A stretch of 64,000 bases of DNA from positions 434,001 through 498,000 of the forward strand of contig NZ_PJAQ01000066.1 of assembly GCF_002836775.1 (NCBI RefSeq), written 5' to 3'. The first letter of the stretch is position 1, and the number at the start of each line of letters is the position of its first letter. The translations under genes and the position numbers were made by a program. This stretch comes from Colwellia sp. 12G3 (lineage in GTDB: Bacteria > Pseudomonadota > Gammaproteobacteria > Enterobacterales > Alteromonadaceae). A model generated the notes under the pieces. The model made no database searches and was not told the origin of the DNA. It worked only from the letters and a program-made list of their open reading frames with translations. Positions 56,030-64,000 of the stretch are shown here, piece after piece.

Positions 56030-56617
56030 TTACCAACCTTCAACGCCTTTCATATCGGGCAGTTGATGTGCAATACCTTTATGACAATCGATACAGGTTT
56101 TTTCACCTGCAGCTAATGCCGTAGAGTGTTGGTAAGAAGCACGCTCACTTTGTTCAGTAAAATCCATGTAGTCGAAGTTATGACAGTTACGACACTCTAA
56201 AGAGTCATTGGCTTTTAAACGATCCCATTCATTTTGCGCCAACCGTTTACGATGTACTAAAAACTTCTCACGAGTATTGATAGTGCCAAAAATCATGCCC
56301 CATACTTCCTTTGAAGCTTGCATTTTTCGCGCTATTTTATCGGTCCATTTATGTGGTACATGACAATCAGGGCACGTTGCACGTACGCCTGAGCGGTTAG
56401 AAAAATGAATAGTAGTTTTCATCTCTTCGTAGACATTGTTTTCCATTTCATGACATGAAATACAAAACGCTTCAGTATTAGTCACTTCTAAGGCAGTGTT
56501 AAAGCCACCCCAGAAGATAATACCAGCAATAAAGCCACCGATAACTAAAGCTCCAAGGCTATAATAGCCACTCGGTTTAGTGAGTGTGCGCCAACCAATT
56601 AAAAATATATTTTTCAT
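56030..56617 (-). CDS. napC: Tetraheme quinol dehydrogenase NapC
   Basis: Membrane-anchored c-type cytochrome of 195 residues that passes electrons from quinol to NapB/NapA. An N-terminal anchor (about 17-40) is followed by four heme sites CISCH, CPDCH, CRNCH and CIDCH. The NapC/NirT family pattern is clear, as is the last-gene position in napEFDABC. Heme attachment would use the ccm system encoded earlier in the window. Confidence 0.94.
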   Translation of the reverse strand: MKNIFLIGWRTLTKPSGYYSLGALVIGGFIAGIIFWGGFNTALEVTNTEAFCISCHEMENNVYEEMKTTIHFSNRSGVRATCPDCHVPHKWTDKIARKMQASKEVWGMIFGTINTREKFLVHRKRLAQNEWDRLKANDSLECRNCHNFDYMDFTEQSERASYQHSTALAAGEKTCIDCHKGIAHQLPDMKGVEGW

Positions 56618-56625
56618 GATAGCCC

Positions 56626-57129
56626 CTAGTGTTTCTCAGAAGTGACAGCTTTTTTCTTCATTAAGCTGTGCATATCGGTGAAAGTGTTTTCAACTAAAGG
56701 TTCAGCATCAAGTTGGGTAACATGACACTGGTTACAAAAGTAACGACGAGGAGATACATCGGCTAAGAAGTTACCATCTCGATCCATATAATGTGTAACA
56801 CTTACCATAGGTGCTTGTGACTTCTCTGTACGATGACGTGAATGACAAGACATACACTTGTTATTGTTTTTATTCACCTCATAACTACGCGTAGTATGCG
56901 GGATAACAGGCGGCTGCATCGGGTAATTACGGCCTTGCTTGATATCCTTGTTAATCACTTGAGGAATTGCGTTTGGCTCCTTTTGAACATTAATAGGCGT
57001 ATGATCCCTTAATGTAGCAACAGTATTAACCGTTTCTTTATCAGCAGCATTAGCGTTTAGAGAGTACATCATTGGTGATACTGTTAGTACCAATAAACTG
57101 GCAATTACTGCTAGGTTAAATTTTTTCAT
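56626..57129 (-). CDS. napB: Diheme cytochrome NapB
   Basis: Periplasmic small subunit of nitrate reductase, 167 residues. A signal peptide ends near NANAA, and two heme motifs CMSCH and CNQCH are present. [21 protein letters not shown] is typical of NapB. It takes electrons from NapC and gives them to NapA. Confidence 0.95.
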   Translation of the reverse strand: MKKFNLAVIASLLVLTVSPMMYSLNANAADKETVNTVATLRDHTPINVQKEPNAIPQVINKDIKQGRNYPMQPPVIPHTTRSYEVNKNNNKCMSCHSRHRTEKSQAPMVSVTHYMDRDGNFLADVSPRRYFCNQCHVTQLDAEPLVENTFTDMHSLMKKKAVTSEKH

Positions 57130-57138
57130 TTCAGACTC

Positions 57139-59637
57139 CTAAACTTTAACAATTTTAATGGCACACTTTTTAAAATCCGTTTGTTTCGATAACGGATCTG
57201 TGGCATCTAAAGTGACTTTGTTTACTAAACGGCTAGCATCAAACCAAGGCATAAAGACTAAGCCAATTGGTGGCTTATTTCTTCCTCTTGTTTCTACGCG
57301 CGTTTGTACTTCACCGCGACGTGAAATGAGTTTCACTAAATCACCACGACGCATACCACGTTTTTTAGCATCATCTGGATGCATATAAACTAAAGCATCT
57401 GGCATGGCTTTATATAGCTCAGGTACGCGTTGCGTCATAGAGCCTGAATGCCAATGCTCTAATACACGACCGGTTGATAACCATAAGTCGTATTCTTCAT
57501 CAGGTGATTCTGCTGCTGGTTCATATGGCAGAGCAAAAATTATGGCACGGCCATCTTTTTTACCATAAAAATCCCAGCCACTACCTGGCTTAACATAAGG
57601 ATCAGAGCCTTCTTTAAAGCGCCACTTAGTTTCTTTACCATTAACTACAGGCCAGCGTAACCCGCGTTCTTTATGATATCTGTCGTAAGGAGCTAAATCA
57701 TGAGCATGTCCACGACCAAAGGTTGCATATTCTTCAAATAACCCTTTTTGAATATAAAAACCAAAATCACGAGCATCATCATTTAAGCGATCTTCAGGAA
57801 CTTCATCAAGGGAGAATTTTCCAACTGATGAGTCTTTGTAGAGTACGTCAAATAACGTTTTACCGCGTACTTCTGGTTTTTTGGCTATCAGTTCTTCAGG
57901 CCAAACGTCTTCAACTTTAAAACGTTTAGAGAATTCAACTAGTTGCCATAAATCTGATTTAGCGCCTGTCGGTGCTTCAACCATTTGATACCAAGATTGA
58001 GTACGACGTTCAGCATTACCATAAACACCTTCTTTTTCTACCCACATTGCTGTTGGTAGAATTAAGTCAGCGGCTTGTGCGGTAACTGTTGGGTATGGGT
58101 CAGACACGACAATAAAGTTTTTAGGATTACGATAACCAGGGTAACCTTCTTCATTAATATTGGCTGCAGCTTGCATGTTATTATTACATTGCACCCAATA
58201 AAAGTTTAATTTCCCATCCTTTAACATGCGGTTTTGTAATGCAGCATGGTAACCCGGTTTTGGCGGAACAGTGCCTTCAGGTAGATCCCAAATTTTCTCA
58301 GCAATAGCTCTATGTTTAGGATTCTTAACAACCATGTCTGCAGGTAGGCGATGTGAGAAAGTACCTACTTCACGTGCAGTACCACAAGCAGAAGGTTGAC
58401 CTGTTAACGAGAACGGACTGTTACCTGGTGTTGATATTTTACCTGTTAATAAATGGATATTATAAACAAGGTTGTTGGCCCAAACACCACGCGTATGCTG
58501 GTTAAAGCCCATAGTCCAAAAAGAGGTCACTTTAATTTTCGGATCGGCGTATAGCTCAGCCAACGCTTCTAATTTATGCTCAGGTACACCTGATAGCTTA
58601 GCAACGTATTCAACTGTATAAGTGCTAACAAACTTTGCATATTCATCAAAATCAATTGGTGTTGAGCTACCGGCTGTTTTGCCATTGTTCTTAGCTGCTT
58701 GCTCTAACGGATGTTCTGGACGTAAACCGTAACCAATATCCGTTTCACCCAATCTAAAGTTAGTGTGCTTGCTAACAAAATCTTTATTAACACGATCAGT
58801 TTTAATAATGTAATTAGCAATGAAATTTAAAATAGCTAAATCTGTTTGTGGCGTGAAGATCATGCCATTATCAGCTAAATCAAAGCTGCGGTGCTCAAAA
58901 GTTGATAATACCGCTACTTTTACATGGGGTGCACTTAAACGACGATCAGTTAAACGCGTCCATAAAATTGGGTGCATTTCAGCCATATTTGAGCCCCACA
59001 ATACAAACGCATCTGCAGCTTCTAAATCATCGTAACAACCCATAGGCTCATCGATACCAAAGGTACGCATAAAGCCACCAACAGCAGAGGCCATACAGTG
59101 ACGAGCATTAGGATCAATATTGTTAGTACGAAAACCTGCTTTCATTAATTTAACTGCAGCATAGCCTTCTTGTACTGTCCATTGGCCAGATCCAAACATA
59201 CCAAGTGCTTCAGGACCATCCTTTTTCAATGCGTCTTTAGCTTTTTCAGCCATTACATTAAAGGCTTGATCCCAAGAAATAGGAGTAAATTCACCTTCTT
59301 TATCGTATTTACCATCGGTCATACGAAGTAGCGGTGTGGTTAAGCGATCTTTGCCATACATAATTTTAGAAAGGAAGTAACCTTTTACACAATTCAGGCC
59401 TTTGTTTACGGGAGATTTAATATCTCCGTGAGTAGCAACAACTTTGCCATCCATCACGCCAACATTGACACTACAACCTGTACCACAAAAACGACAGGGA
59501 GCTTTATCCCACTTTAGTTTAGTAATATCAGAGCTGGTAATTAAATTTGATGCTACTGCAGGTACAGATACCCCAGCAACTGCGGCCGCTGCTGCAATAG
59601 CATTGGCTTTAATAAATTCTCGGCGATTAATTGTCAT
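57139..59637 (-). CDS. napA: Periplasmic nitrate reductase catalytic subunit NapA
   Basis: Molybdenum enzyme (bis-MGD, one 4Fe-4S cluster) that reduces nitrate to nitrite, 832 residues (E. coli 828). The twin-arginine signal is [19 protein letters not shown]. Cluster cysteines are in [13 protein letters not shown] and [38 protein letters not shown] contains the Cys that binds Mo. The C-terminal domain ([44 protein letters not shown]) is complete. Confidence 0.97.
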   Translation of the reverse strand: MTINRREFIKANAIAAAAAVAGVSVPAVASNLITSSDITKLKWDKAPCRFCGTGCSVNVGVMDGKVVATHGDIKSPVNKGLNCVKGYFLSKIMYGKDRLTTPLLRMTDGKYDKEGEFTPISWDQAFNVMAEKAKDALKKDGPEALGMFGSGQWTVQEGYAAVKLMKAGFRTNNIDPNARHCMASAVGGFMRTFGIDEPMGCYDDLEAADAFVLWGSNMAEMHPILWTRLTDRRLSAPHVKVAVLSTFEHRSFDLADNGMIFTPQTDLAILNFIANYIIKTDRVNKDFVSKHTNFRLGETDIGYGLRPEHPLEQAAKNNGKTAGSSTPIDFDEYAKFVSTYTVEYVAKLSGVPEHKLEALAELYADPKIKVTSFWTMGFNQHTRGVWANNLVYNIHLLTGKISTPGNSPFSLTGQPSACGTAREVGTFSHRLPADMVVKNPKHRAIAEKIWDLPEGTVPPKPGYHAALQNRMLKDGKLNFYWVQCNNNMQAAANINEEGYPGYRNPKNFIVVSDPYPTVTAQAADLILPTAMWVEKEGVYGNAERRTQSWYQMVEAPTGAKSDLWQLVEFSKRFKVEDVWPEELIAKKPEVRGKTLFDVLYKDSSVGKFSLDEVPEDRLNDDARDFGFYIQKGLFEEYATFGRGHAHDLAPYDRYHKERGLRWPVVNGKETKWRFKEGSDPYVKPGSGWDFYGKKDGRAIIFALPYEPAAESPDEEYDLWLSTGRVLEHWHSGSMTQRVPELYKAMPDALVYMHPDDAKKRGMRRGDLVKLISRRGEVQTRVETRGRNKPPIGLVFMPWFDASRLVNKVTLDATDPLSKQTDFKKCAIKIVKV

Positions 59638-59744
59638 CGTGTCACCTTCCTCTTACTTATTTTGATTCGATATTTAAAATAGGGTTATGTTTTATTTATT
59701 CTTTATTCTTTATTCTTTATTTAAGCGTATTTATTTTAATTGCT

Positions 59745-60050
59745 TTATAATTCTGTATATTGATCTTCGTTTTTTTCATTATCAGTCTCATCCAGGATTT
59801 GATGATAAACCGGAGATAAATTTATAATGCCTTTATGAACTCTTATAATGTCCATTTTGGTGCCAATATCTCTATAACTATTACCTTCCATAGTGAAAAC
59901 AATTTTACCTTCTGCACTGGTAACATGGATTTCTGCACCCTCAATGTTTGTAATGGCTTGTTTTACTTCATCCAACTGCGCCAATATCGGGTAAGCGACA
60001 AAGCTAGCTACGTGATATTCACAAGTTGTACTGTCAGTATTTTTTGTCAT
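59745..60050 (-). CDS. napD: NapA maturation chaperone NapD
   Basis: Cytoplasmic chaperone of 101 residues that binds the twin-arginine signal of NapA. YHVASFVAYPILAQLDEVKQAI and the central IHVTSAEGKIVFTMEG resemble NapD. Its place between napF and napA is normal. The last 15 residues are charged and variable. Confidence 0.9.
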   Translation of the reverse strand: MTKNTDSTTCEYHVASFVAYPILAQLDEVKQAITNIEGAEIHVTSAEGKIVFTMEGNSYRDIGTKMDIIRVHKGIINLSPVYHQILDETDNEKNEDQYTEL

Positions 60051-60079
60051 ATTGATTCTTTAAATTACGTTAAATTAAG

Positions 60080-60658
60080 TTAGCTTGCGTTTGGTTCGAA
60101 TGTAAATGCTATGGCATCTTGTGGACAACTTCTGATGCACGCTCCACATTGATTACAATCAAGATCATTTAAGCTGGGCTGTGGAATGCTTGAATCAAGG
60201 TAATTAAATTTAATGACACTGGTTTCACATTCATCACGACAACTTTGACAATAAATATTATTCTTGGCTAAACACTTGTCACTAATCTCTAAAGTTACCG
60301 GCCAAGCTTTTTTATTATTTAAGGTGTTTTCTTCAGTTGTATTAATTTCAATACTTTTAGTTTCAAGGAAAGTACCTGAAAAAAGTGGTTGCTCGCAAAC
60401 CTCTATACACTTGTTACAGAAGGAGCATTCACCTAAGTTGAAATCTATTTTTGGAAAACCATCTTCATCTTTGACAATAATATTTGTTTCACAGCTTTGG
60501 ATACAGTCTTGGCATTGAGTACAGCCAGAGGTAAATACCGCCTCATTAATTACCCAAGGCAAACGTAACTCTTGCTTGGTTTTAACTCGACCGCGAAAAA
60601 AGCGTCTTCTTGAAGGATCAGCTAAACGTTCCGTTGCTTTAGTGGTTTTAGTTTGCAA
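60080..60658 (-). CDS. napF: Ferredoxin-type protein NapF
   Basis: Cytoplasmic iron-sulfur protein of 192 residues thought to help load or activate NapA. Cluster motifs are CTQCQDCIQSC near 46, CSFCNKCIEVC near 77 and CNQCGACIRSC near 170, plus a fourth cysteine set CQSCRDEC. The N-terminal SRRRFFRGRVK is the usual NapF start. Confidence 0.93.
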   Translation of the reverse strand: MQTKTTKATERLADPSRRRFFRGRVKTKQELRLPWVINEAVFTSGCTQCQDCIQSCETNIIVKDEDGFPKIDFNLGECSFCNKCIEVCEQPLFSGTFLETKSIEINTTEENTLNNKKAWPVTLEISDKCLAKNNIYCQSCRDECETSVIKFNYLDSSIPQPSLNDLDCNQCGACIRSCPQDAIAFTFEPNAS

Positions 60659-60662
60659 AATA

Positions 60663-60827
60663 TTAAGTGCCAGGTGGGCCTAAGAAAGCTAGTTGACTGA
60701 ACCATATGGCAAAACCAAATCCAGCAACGATAATTACCGATAAAATTGGCGCTAAAAAAACAGCTAAAAAAATAAAAGTATTTCGCTCATACTTTTTTTG
60801 TTGTTCAGGAGATGTTGCTTGATTCAT
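60663..60827 (-). CDS. napE: Small membrane protein NapE
   Basis: A 54-residue protein that begins MNQATSPEQQKKYERNTF and has one membrane helix (about 18-44, ending FGFAIWFSQ) and the short tail FLGPPGT. Size, topology and position as the first gene ahead of napF identify NapE, an accessory protein of unclear role. The stop lies four bases before the napF start. Confidence 0.88.
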   Translation of the reverse strand: MNQATSPEQQKKYERNTFIFLAVFLAPILSVIIVAGFGFAIWFSQLAFLGPPGT

Positions 60828-60911
60828 AATGCTCTCGAAATTTTATGATTAAAGTAAGCTGATTTATGGCTAATTTAGGATTAATTTTAATCGCTTGTTA
60901 GACCAAATAGG

Positions 60912-60925
60912 TTGATCTAGATCAA
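60912..60925. promoter_or_regulatory. FNR/EtrA-type box before napE
   Basis: TTGATCTAGATCAA matches the FNR consensus (TTGAT, 4 bases, ATCAA) perfectly and is itself a full palindrome. It is 85 bases before napE and 150 bases before divergent tmcA, so oxygen-limited induction of nap is expected. Confidence 0.85.
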
Positions 60926-61075
60926 GTTGTTCAGATTAACCCTAGTTCATTTGTGGTCTAAAGCAATATATAAGTGAATAGTTGAAAAAATCTACATAAA
61001 ATTTATATTTTTTGCTTTAAAATACTTGATAACTTTAATTTTATTTATTTCTGCTGATATTGGATCTTAAAAAAG

Positions 61076-63331
61076 ATGATGCAAGTACAAGATTTTTCAC
61101 CTTGGATTAATGAATATACAATGCAGGCACGTTTAAAAAACGAACGACGTCTTATTGTTTTATCTGGTTGTGAGTCATGGGCGCTATCATTATTGGAGTC
61201 TATTGAATCAGTAGCAGTTGCTTTGAAAGCTAATGTTAATCATGGGCTTAATCTGTATTTATGTAATTCTAAATGTCTAATCTATGGCGATAATTCGCTA
61301 ATTACTGCTAATGTTCAAAAAAAACGCTATCGAGATAAGTTAGGTAGCGAAAGTGATGTCATTATTTTTGTAGATAGTCAGTTTACTATTGATGCTTTTG
61401 CAGCATTATCAGGAACGCTAAAAGCAGGGGGTATATTATTTTTAGTTATACCATCGTTGCATGAAAAGCCAGCAAGTAGCCTGTTTTTTAAACGCTTCTA
61501 TTCATTGATAGCAGAAATACCTATCCATAAAATTTTAACTGAATCGCAACCTATGCTTTTGCCGCATAGCGTTGCTTCAGATAGTCAACCGAATGGGCCG
61601 GTAGCTTCGACTTACCCTTTAGGATGTATTACACAAGAGCAATACCATGCGGTTGAGGCTATTGAAAAAGTGCTGTCAGGTCACCGAAAAAGACCCTTAG
61701 TGTTAACGGCTGATCGCGGTCGAGGTAAGTCATCAGCATTGGCGATTGCTTGTGCTCAAGTAATGAAAGCTAATGAGCATGATGAATTCAGTATTATTAT
61801 TACCGCTCCAGATACGCAAGCTTTATCCGTTTTTTATCAGCAGTTAAAGCAAAGTTTAATGGGGGCTATTCAACAAGGTAATCAAGTTTCCTTTGGTAAA
61901 GCTAAGTTAACTTTTATGCCTGTTGATCAATTACTAAGGGCAAAGATAAAAGTTAATCTTGTTTTGGTTGATGAGGCTGCGGCTATTCCTGTTTATCTGC
62001 TTGAAAAATTACTGAGTAGTTATCACCGTATGGTTTTTTCTAGTACTGTTCATGGCTATGAAGGAGCAGGGCGAGGATTTACGTTAAAATTTCAAAAGAC
62101 TCTTGATCGGTTGTGCCCACAATGGGTGAATTTACATTTAAATCAGCCGATCCGTTGGCGAGAAAATGATCCTCTCGAACAATTGGTTTTTAATACCTGT
62201 TTATTAAATGCAGAATTACCTACCTTAACCGCGACAATATCATCCCAGTCGAAAATAAATATTGATGATAGTGCTCTCAATAGTCAAGAGACTCCAGGGC
62301 AACCAGTATTTAAAGTTATCACTGCTGAGGAATTGGTTATTAATGAGGTTTTATTACAGCAAGTTTTTGCTATTTTGGTAACGGCACATTATCAAACAAA
62401 ACCGAGCGATTTGCAGTTGTTACTTGATAATCCGCAGGTACAATTGGCTTGTTTTTTTTCCTCAAAACAGAGTAATGCAGAGCTACTTGCGGTTGCTTTA
62501 TTAATGAGTGAGGGCAAAGGAAATGGTATAAATAATGCGGATATTCTCGCGATAAAAAACTCTCAACGTCGTTTACGTAATCATTTTTTACCACAGTCAT
62601 TATTCAGTCATTGCGGCTTTGAACAAGCATTTAGTTATCATTATTTACGTATCATGCGCATTGCGGTACACCCACAAATTCAACAACAAGGTATTGGTTC
62701 AAAGCTTATTAATCACATCGAGTTACTCGCAATAGAGCAGGGTGCTGATTTTATTGGCGCTAGTTTTGGTGTTAATCCTGAACTGCTTAGTTTCTGGCTT
62801 AATGCCGATTTCTCTACTGCTCGCATTGGTTTTACTAAAGATAAGGCAAGTGGAGAGCATTCTGCTTTATTGATTAAAGGGTTAAATGTAAAGAATAAGC
62901 GGAAGCAGCAAGAGTTCCAAAGGAGTTTTTATCGAAGTTTTGATTATTTACTGTTAGACGAATATAAAACTCTTACAACTGAGTTGGTATTTTTGTTATT
63001 AAGTCAAAATGCTCAAGAAGATTTAATCGGATTATCTGCGCTGGATATATCAAATGTTCAAGCATTTTCACAGGGAGAACGGTTATATAGTAGCTGCTGT
63101 TATAGCCTGTATTTGTGGCTCAAACATGACTTATTGAAAGAAGATACAAATTCCTCTACTAATGTTATGCAACCATGCTTAGTGCTTATTGCAAGATTAA
63201 TTCAAAAGCATGACAGTGACACTGTTTGTCAGCAATTTGGCTTAACCGGTAAAAAAATGCTAAACCAAAAGATGAAAGATTACATAAATTGTCGGCTTAA
63301 TATCGCTAATCTTAACGCTGCTAGAAAGTAG
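61076..63331 (+). CDS. tmcA: tRNA(Met) cytidine acetyltransferase
   Basis: Makes N4-acetylcytidine at the wobble base of elongator tRNA-Met, 751 residues. Domains in order: TmcA N-terminal domain (about 1-180), RecA-like helicase module with Walker A TADRGRGKSS near 212 and VLVDEAAAIPVYLLEKLL near 300, GNAT acetyltransferase with IMRIAVHPQIQQQGIGSKL near 530, and a C-terminal tRNA-binding region. Longer than E. coli TmcA (671). The adjacent ATGs at 61076 and 61079 are equally possible starts. Stands alone. Confidence 0.93.
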   Translation: MMQVQDFSPWINEYTMQARLKNERRLIVLSGCESWALSLLESIESVAVALKANVNHGLNLYLCNSKCLIYGDNSLITANVQKKRYRDKLGSESDVIIFVDSQFTIDAFAALSGTLKAGGILFLVIPSLHEKPASSLFFKRFYSLIAEIPIHKILTESQPMLLPHSVASDSQPNGPVASTYPLGCITQEQYHAVEAIEKVLSGHRKRPLVLTADRGRGKSSALAIACAQVMKANEHDEFSIIITAPDTQALSVFYQQLKQSLMGAIQQGNQVSFGKAKLTFMPVDQLLRAKIKVNLVLVDEAAAIPVYLLEKLLSSYHRMVFSSTVHGYEGAGRGFTLKFQKTLDRLCPQWVNLHLNQPIRWRENDPLEQLVFNTCLLNAELPTLTATISSQSKINIDDSALNSQETPGQPVFKVITAEELVINEVLLQQVFAILVTAHYQTKPSDLQLLLDNPQVQLACFFSSKQSNAELLAVALLMSEGKGNGINNADILAIKNSQRRLRNHFLPQSLFSHCGFEQAFSYHYLRIMRIAVHPQIQQQGIGSKLINHIELLAIEQGADFIGASFGVNPELLSFWLNADFSTARIGFTKDKASGEHSALLIKGLNVKNKRKQQEFQRSFYRSFDYLLLDEYKTLTTELVFLLLSQNAQEDLIGLSALDISNVQAFSQGERLYSSCCYSLYLWLKHDLLKEDTNSSTNVMQPCLVLIARLIQKHDSDTVCQQFGLTGKKMLNQKMKDYINCRLNIANLNAARK

Positions 63332-63346
63332 TAGAATAAGACTCAA

Positions 63347-63574
63347 TTAATTAATTAACTTCTTTGTTCCTTGCCATCGCCAAAATCGTTGCATAGCAAG
63401 GTATTCACAGCGTTTATTACCATAAAAACTTATGTCATCATGATGCAGTAACGTGTCTAAATAAAAATTGATAGTATGCGCTAAAGCACTACTGGGATTG
63501 GTGTTATAGGTGGTAAGTAGCATAACGAGCCAGTTTTCCATATAAGCGAATTCATTTGATACGGCTAGGCACAT
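63347..63574 (-). CDS. Small protein, second of a coupled pair
   Basis: A 75-residue product (LAVSNEFAYMENWLVMLLTT, then FYLDTLLHHDDISFYGNKRC). It has no membrane helix of full length and no known motif. Its ATG lies inside the last codons of the upstream gene (10-base overlap), with GGAGAAGAA before it, a classic coupling arrangement. I do not recognise it. Downstream of a Fur box, so possibly iron-related. Confidence 0.6.
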   Translation of the reverse strand: MCLAVSNEFAYMENWLVMLLTTYNTNPSSALAHTINFYLDTLLHHDDISFYGNKRCEYLAMQRFWRWQGTKKLIN

Positions 63575-63771
63575 AATATTTCTTCTCCGTTAAGATCATC
63601 ACTGCTGGTACTACTTGCTAATAAGGTATGCCAAATAACTGTTTTAGCATTAGCATTTAAACACTTACAGTCACCACAATGTAGTAAACCCGAATTGAGT
63701 AAATGCATTAGTAAATTACTTGAGATTTCTACCTGTACTTTGTCGACATTGCTAACTGCTATCGTTCTCAT
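63565..63771 (-). CDS. Small cysteine-containing protein under a Fur box
   Basis: A 68-residue product with a cysteine-rich turn HCGDCKCLN near residues 31-39 and an acidic C-terminus. A strong GGAGGG lies seven bases before the ATG. It is the first gene of a two-gene unit that begins about 50 bases from the Fur box. I do not recognise the family. The CxxCxC pattern could bind metal, but this is only a suggestion. Confidence 0.62.
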   Translation of the reverse strand: MRTIAVSNVDKVQVEISSNLLMHLLNSGLLHCGDCKCLNANAKTVIWHTLLASSTSSDDLNGEEILCA

Positions 63772-63821
63772 ATCTCACCCTCCATATTTTTATTAATCAT
63801 AAACAAAGAATAAACCCAATG

Positions 63822-63844
63822 CAAATGATAATTATTATCATTTG
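63822..63844. promoter_or_regulatory. Fur box between divergent genes
   Basis: Arms CAAATGATAA (63822-63831) and TTATCATTTG (63835-63844) form a perfect inverted repeat around TTA, and contain the GATAAT-type hexamers of the Fur consensus. It lies between the small minus-strand pair and the ABC gene and could control both. Confidence 0.88.
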
Positions 63845-63938
63845 TGAAGGAGTGGGTAAAAGTGAATGTTATTTTGTATTACTCATGCTCATTAATCAGT
63901 ACACTAAGTATAGATATCGAATAAGAAAGGATAGATAT

Positions 63939-64000
63939 ATGAGCGCAGCGGTAAGCGTACAGTCACTTTGCAAAAACTATAAAGATCTATGCGCAGTTGA
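63939..64000 (+). CDS. ABC transporter ATP-binding protein, N-terminal fragment
   Basis: Begins at ATG 63939 with AAGGAT before it and runs off the window after 20 codons. The product AVSVQSLCKNYKDLCAV matches the first strand and A-loop (aromatic in KNYKD) of ABC ATPases. The Fur box suggests an iron-linked or iron-repressed system; no more can be said from this piece. Confidence 0.65.
   Translation, partial: MSAAVSVQSLCKNYKDLCAV

Overview
The window reads as chromosomal DNA of a cold-water marine gammaproteobacterium of the order Alteromonadales, most likely Colwellia or a close relative. The reasons are the low G+C, the gene repertoire (PanP-type aspartate decarboxylase, Na+-pump oxaloacetate decarboxylase, a GlcNAc regulon with a LacI-type repressor and TonB receptor, periplasmic nitrate reductase, cytochrome c maturation) and a small protein resembling a family I recall from Colwellia and Shewanella. 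The genus is an inference from protein resemblance; no search was run.

Layout. 1-4990: start of a dipeptidyl-peptidase-like lipoprotein (-), then a yadGH ABC exporter with a TrmB-like methyltransferase, and panP. 5059-31836: a scattered N-acetylglucosamine (GlcNAc) regulon (nagB, nagR, pgi, TonB receptor, flavin-dependent halogenase, sapC-like gene, DUF6445-like gene, hex, nagK, nagA, nagP). It is interrupted at 6241-15655 by an HDOD-GAF protein, a TSUP permease, an fbpABC iron importer, an RstA-like response regulator, plsC, rraB and a 51-residue membrane protein. 31837-32745: a MITE-like element and a frameshifted small gene. 32796-40601: cytochrome c maturation genes as two divergent operons (ccmABCDE, ccmFGHI). 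40719-46686: hemH, dinB (with a LexA box), a small orphan frame, alaS, csrA. 46890-48703: a Ser(GCT)/Arg(ACG) tRNA cluster with block duplications, two broken tRNA copies and three tandem 97-base repeats, each carrying a tRNA-Arg 3' end. 49511-52822: oadGAB. 52967-55523: M48 protease lipoprotein, a frameshifted solute-binding protein, pdxH and a small PA3496-like protein. 56030-60827: napEFDABC (-) behind a perfect FNR-type box. 61076-63331: tmcA. 63347-64000: two overlapping small genes and the start of an ABC ATPase around a near-perfect Fur box.

How the genes work together. Seven copies of the palindrome TGACAGCGCTGTCA (allowing one or two changes) mark six GlcNAc promoters. Each copy carries a -35-like TTGACA or ATGACA hexamer, usually with a -10-like hexamer 17 bases on, so the repressor should compete directly with RNA polymerase. 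Hex releases GlcNAc from chito-oligosaccharides, the TonB receptor and NagP import sugar, NagK phosphorylates it, NagA and NagB convert it to fructose-6-P, and Pgi links it to glucose-6-P. The same operator also governs a DUF6445-like/SapC-like pair and sits upstream of the TonB receptor-halogenase pair. The substrate of these accessory enzymes is unknown, and they are the best candidate here for an undescribed system.

The other most unusual structure is the tRNA 3'-end tandem repeat array, which resembles in layout the rtT repeats of the E. coli tyrT operon.
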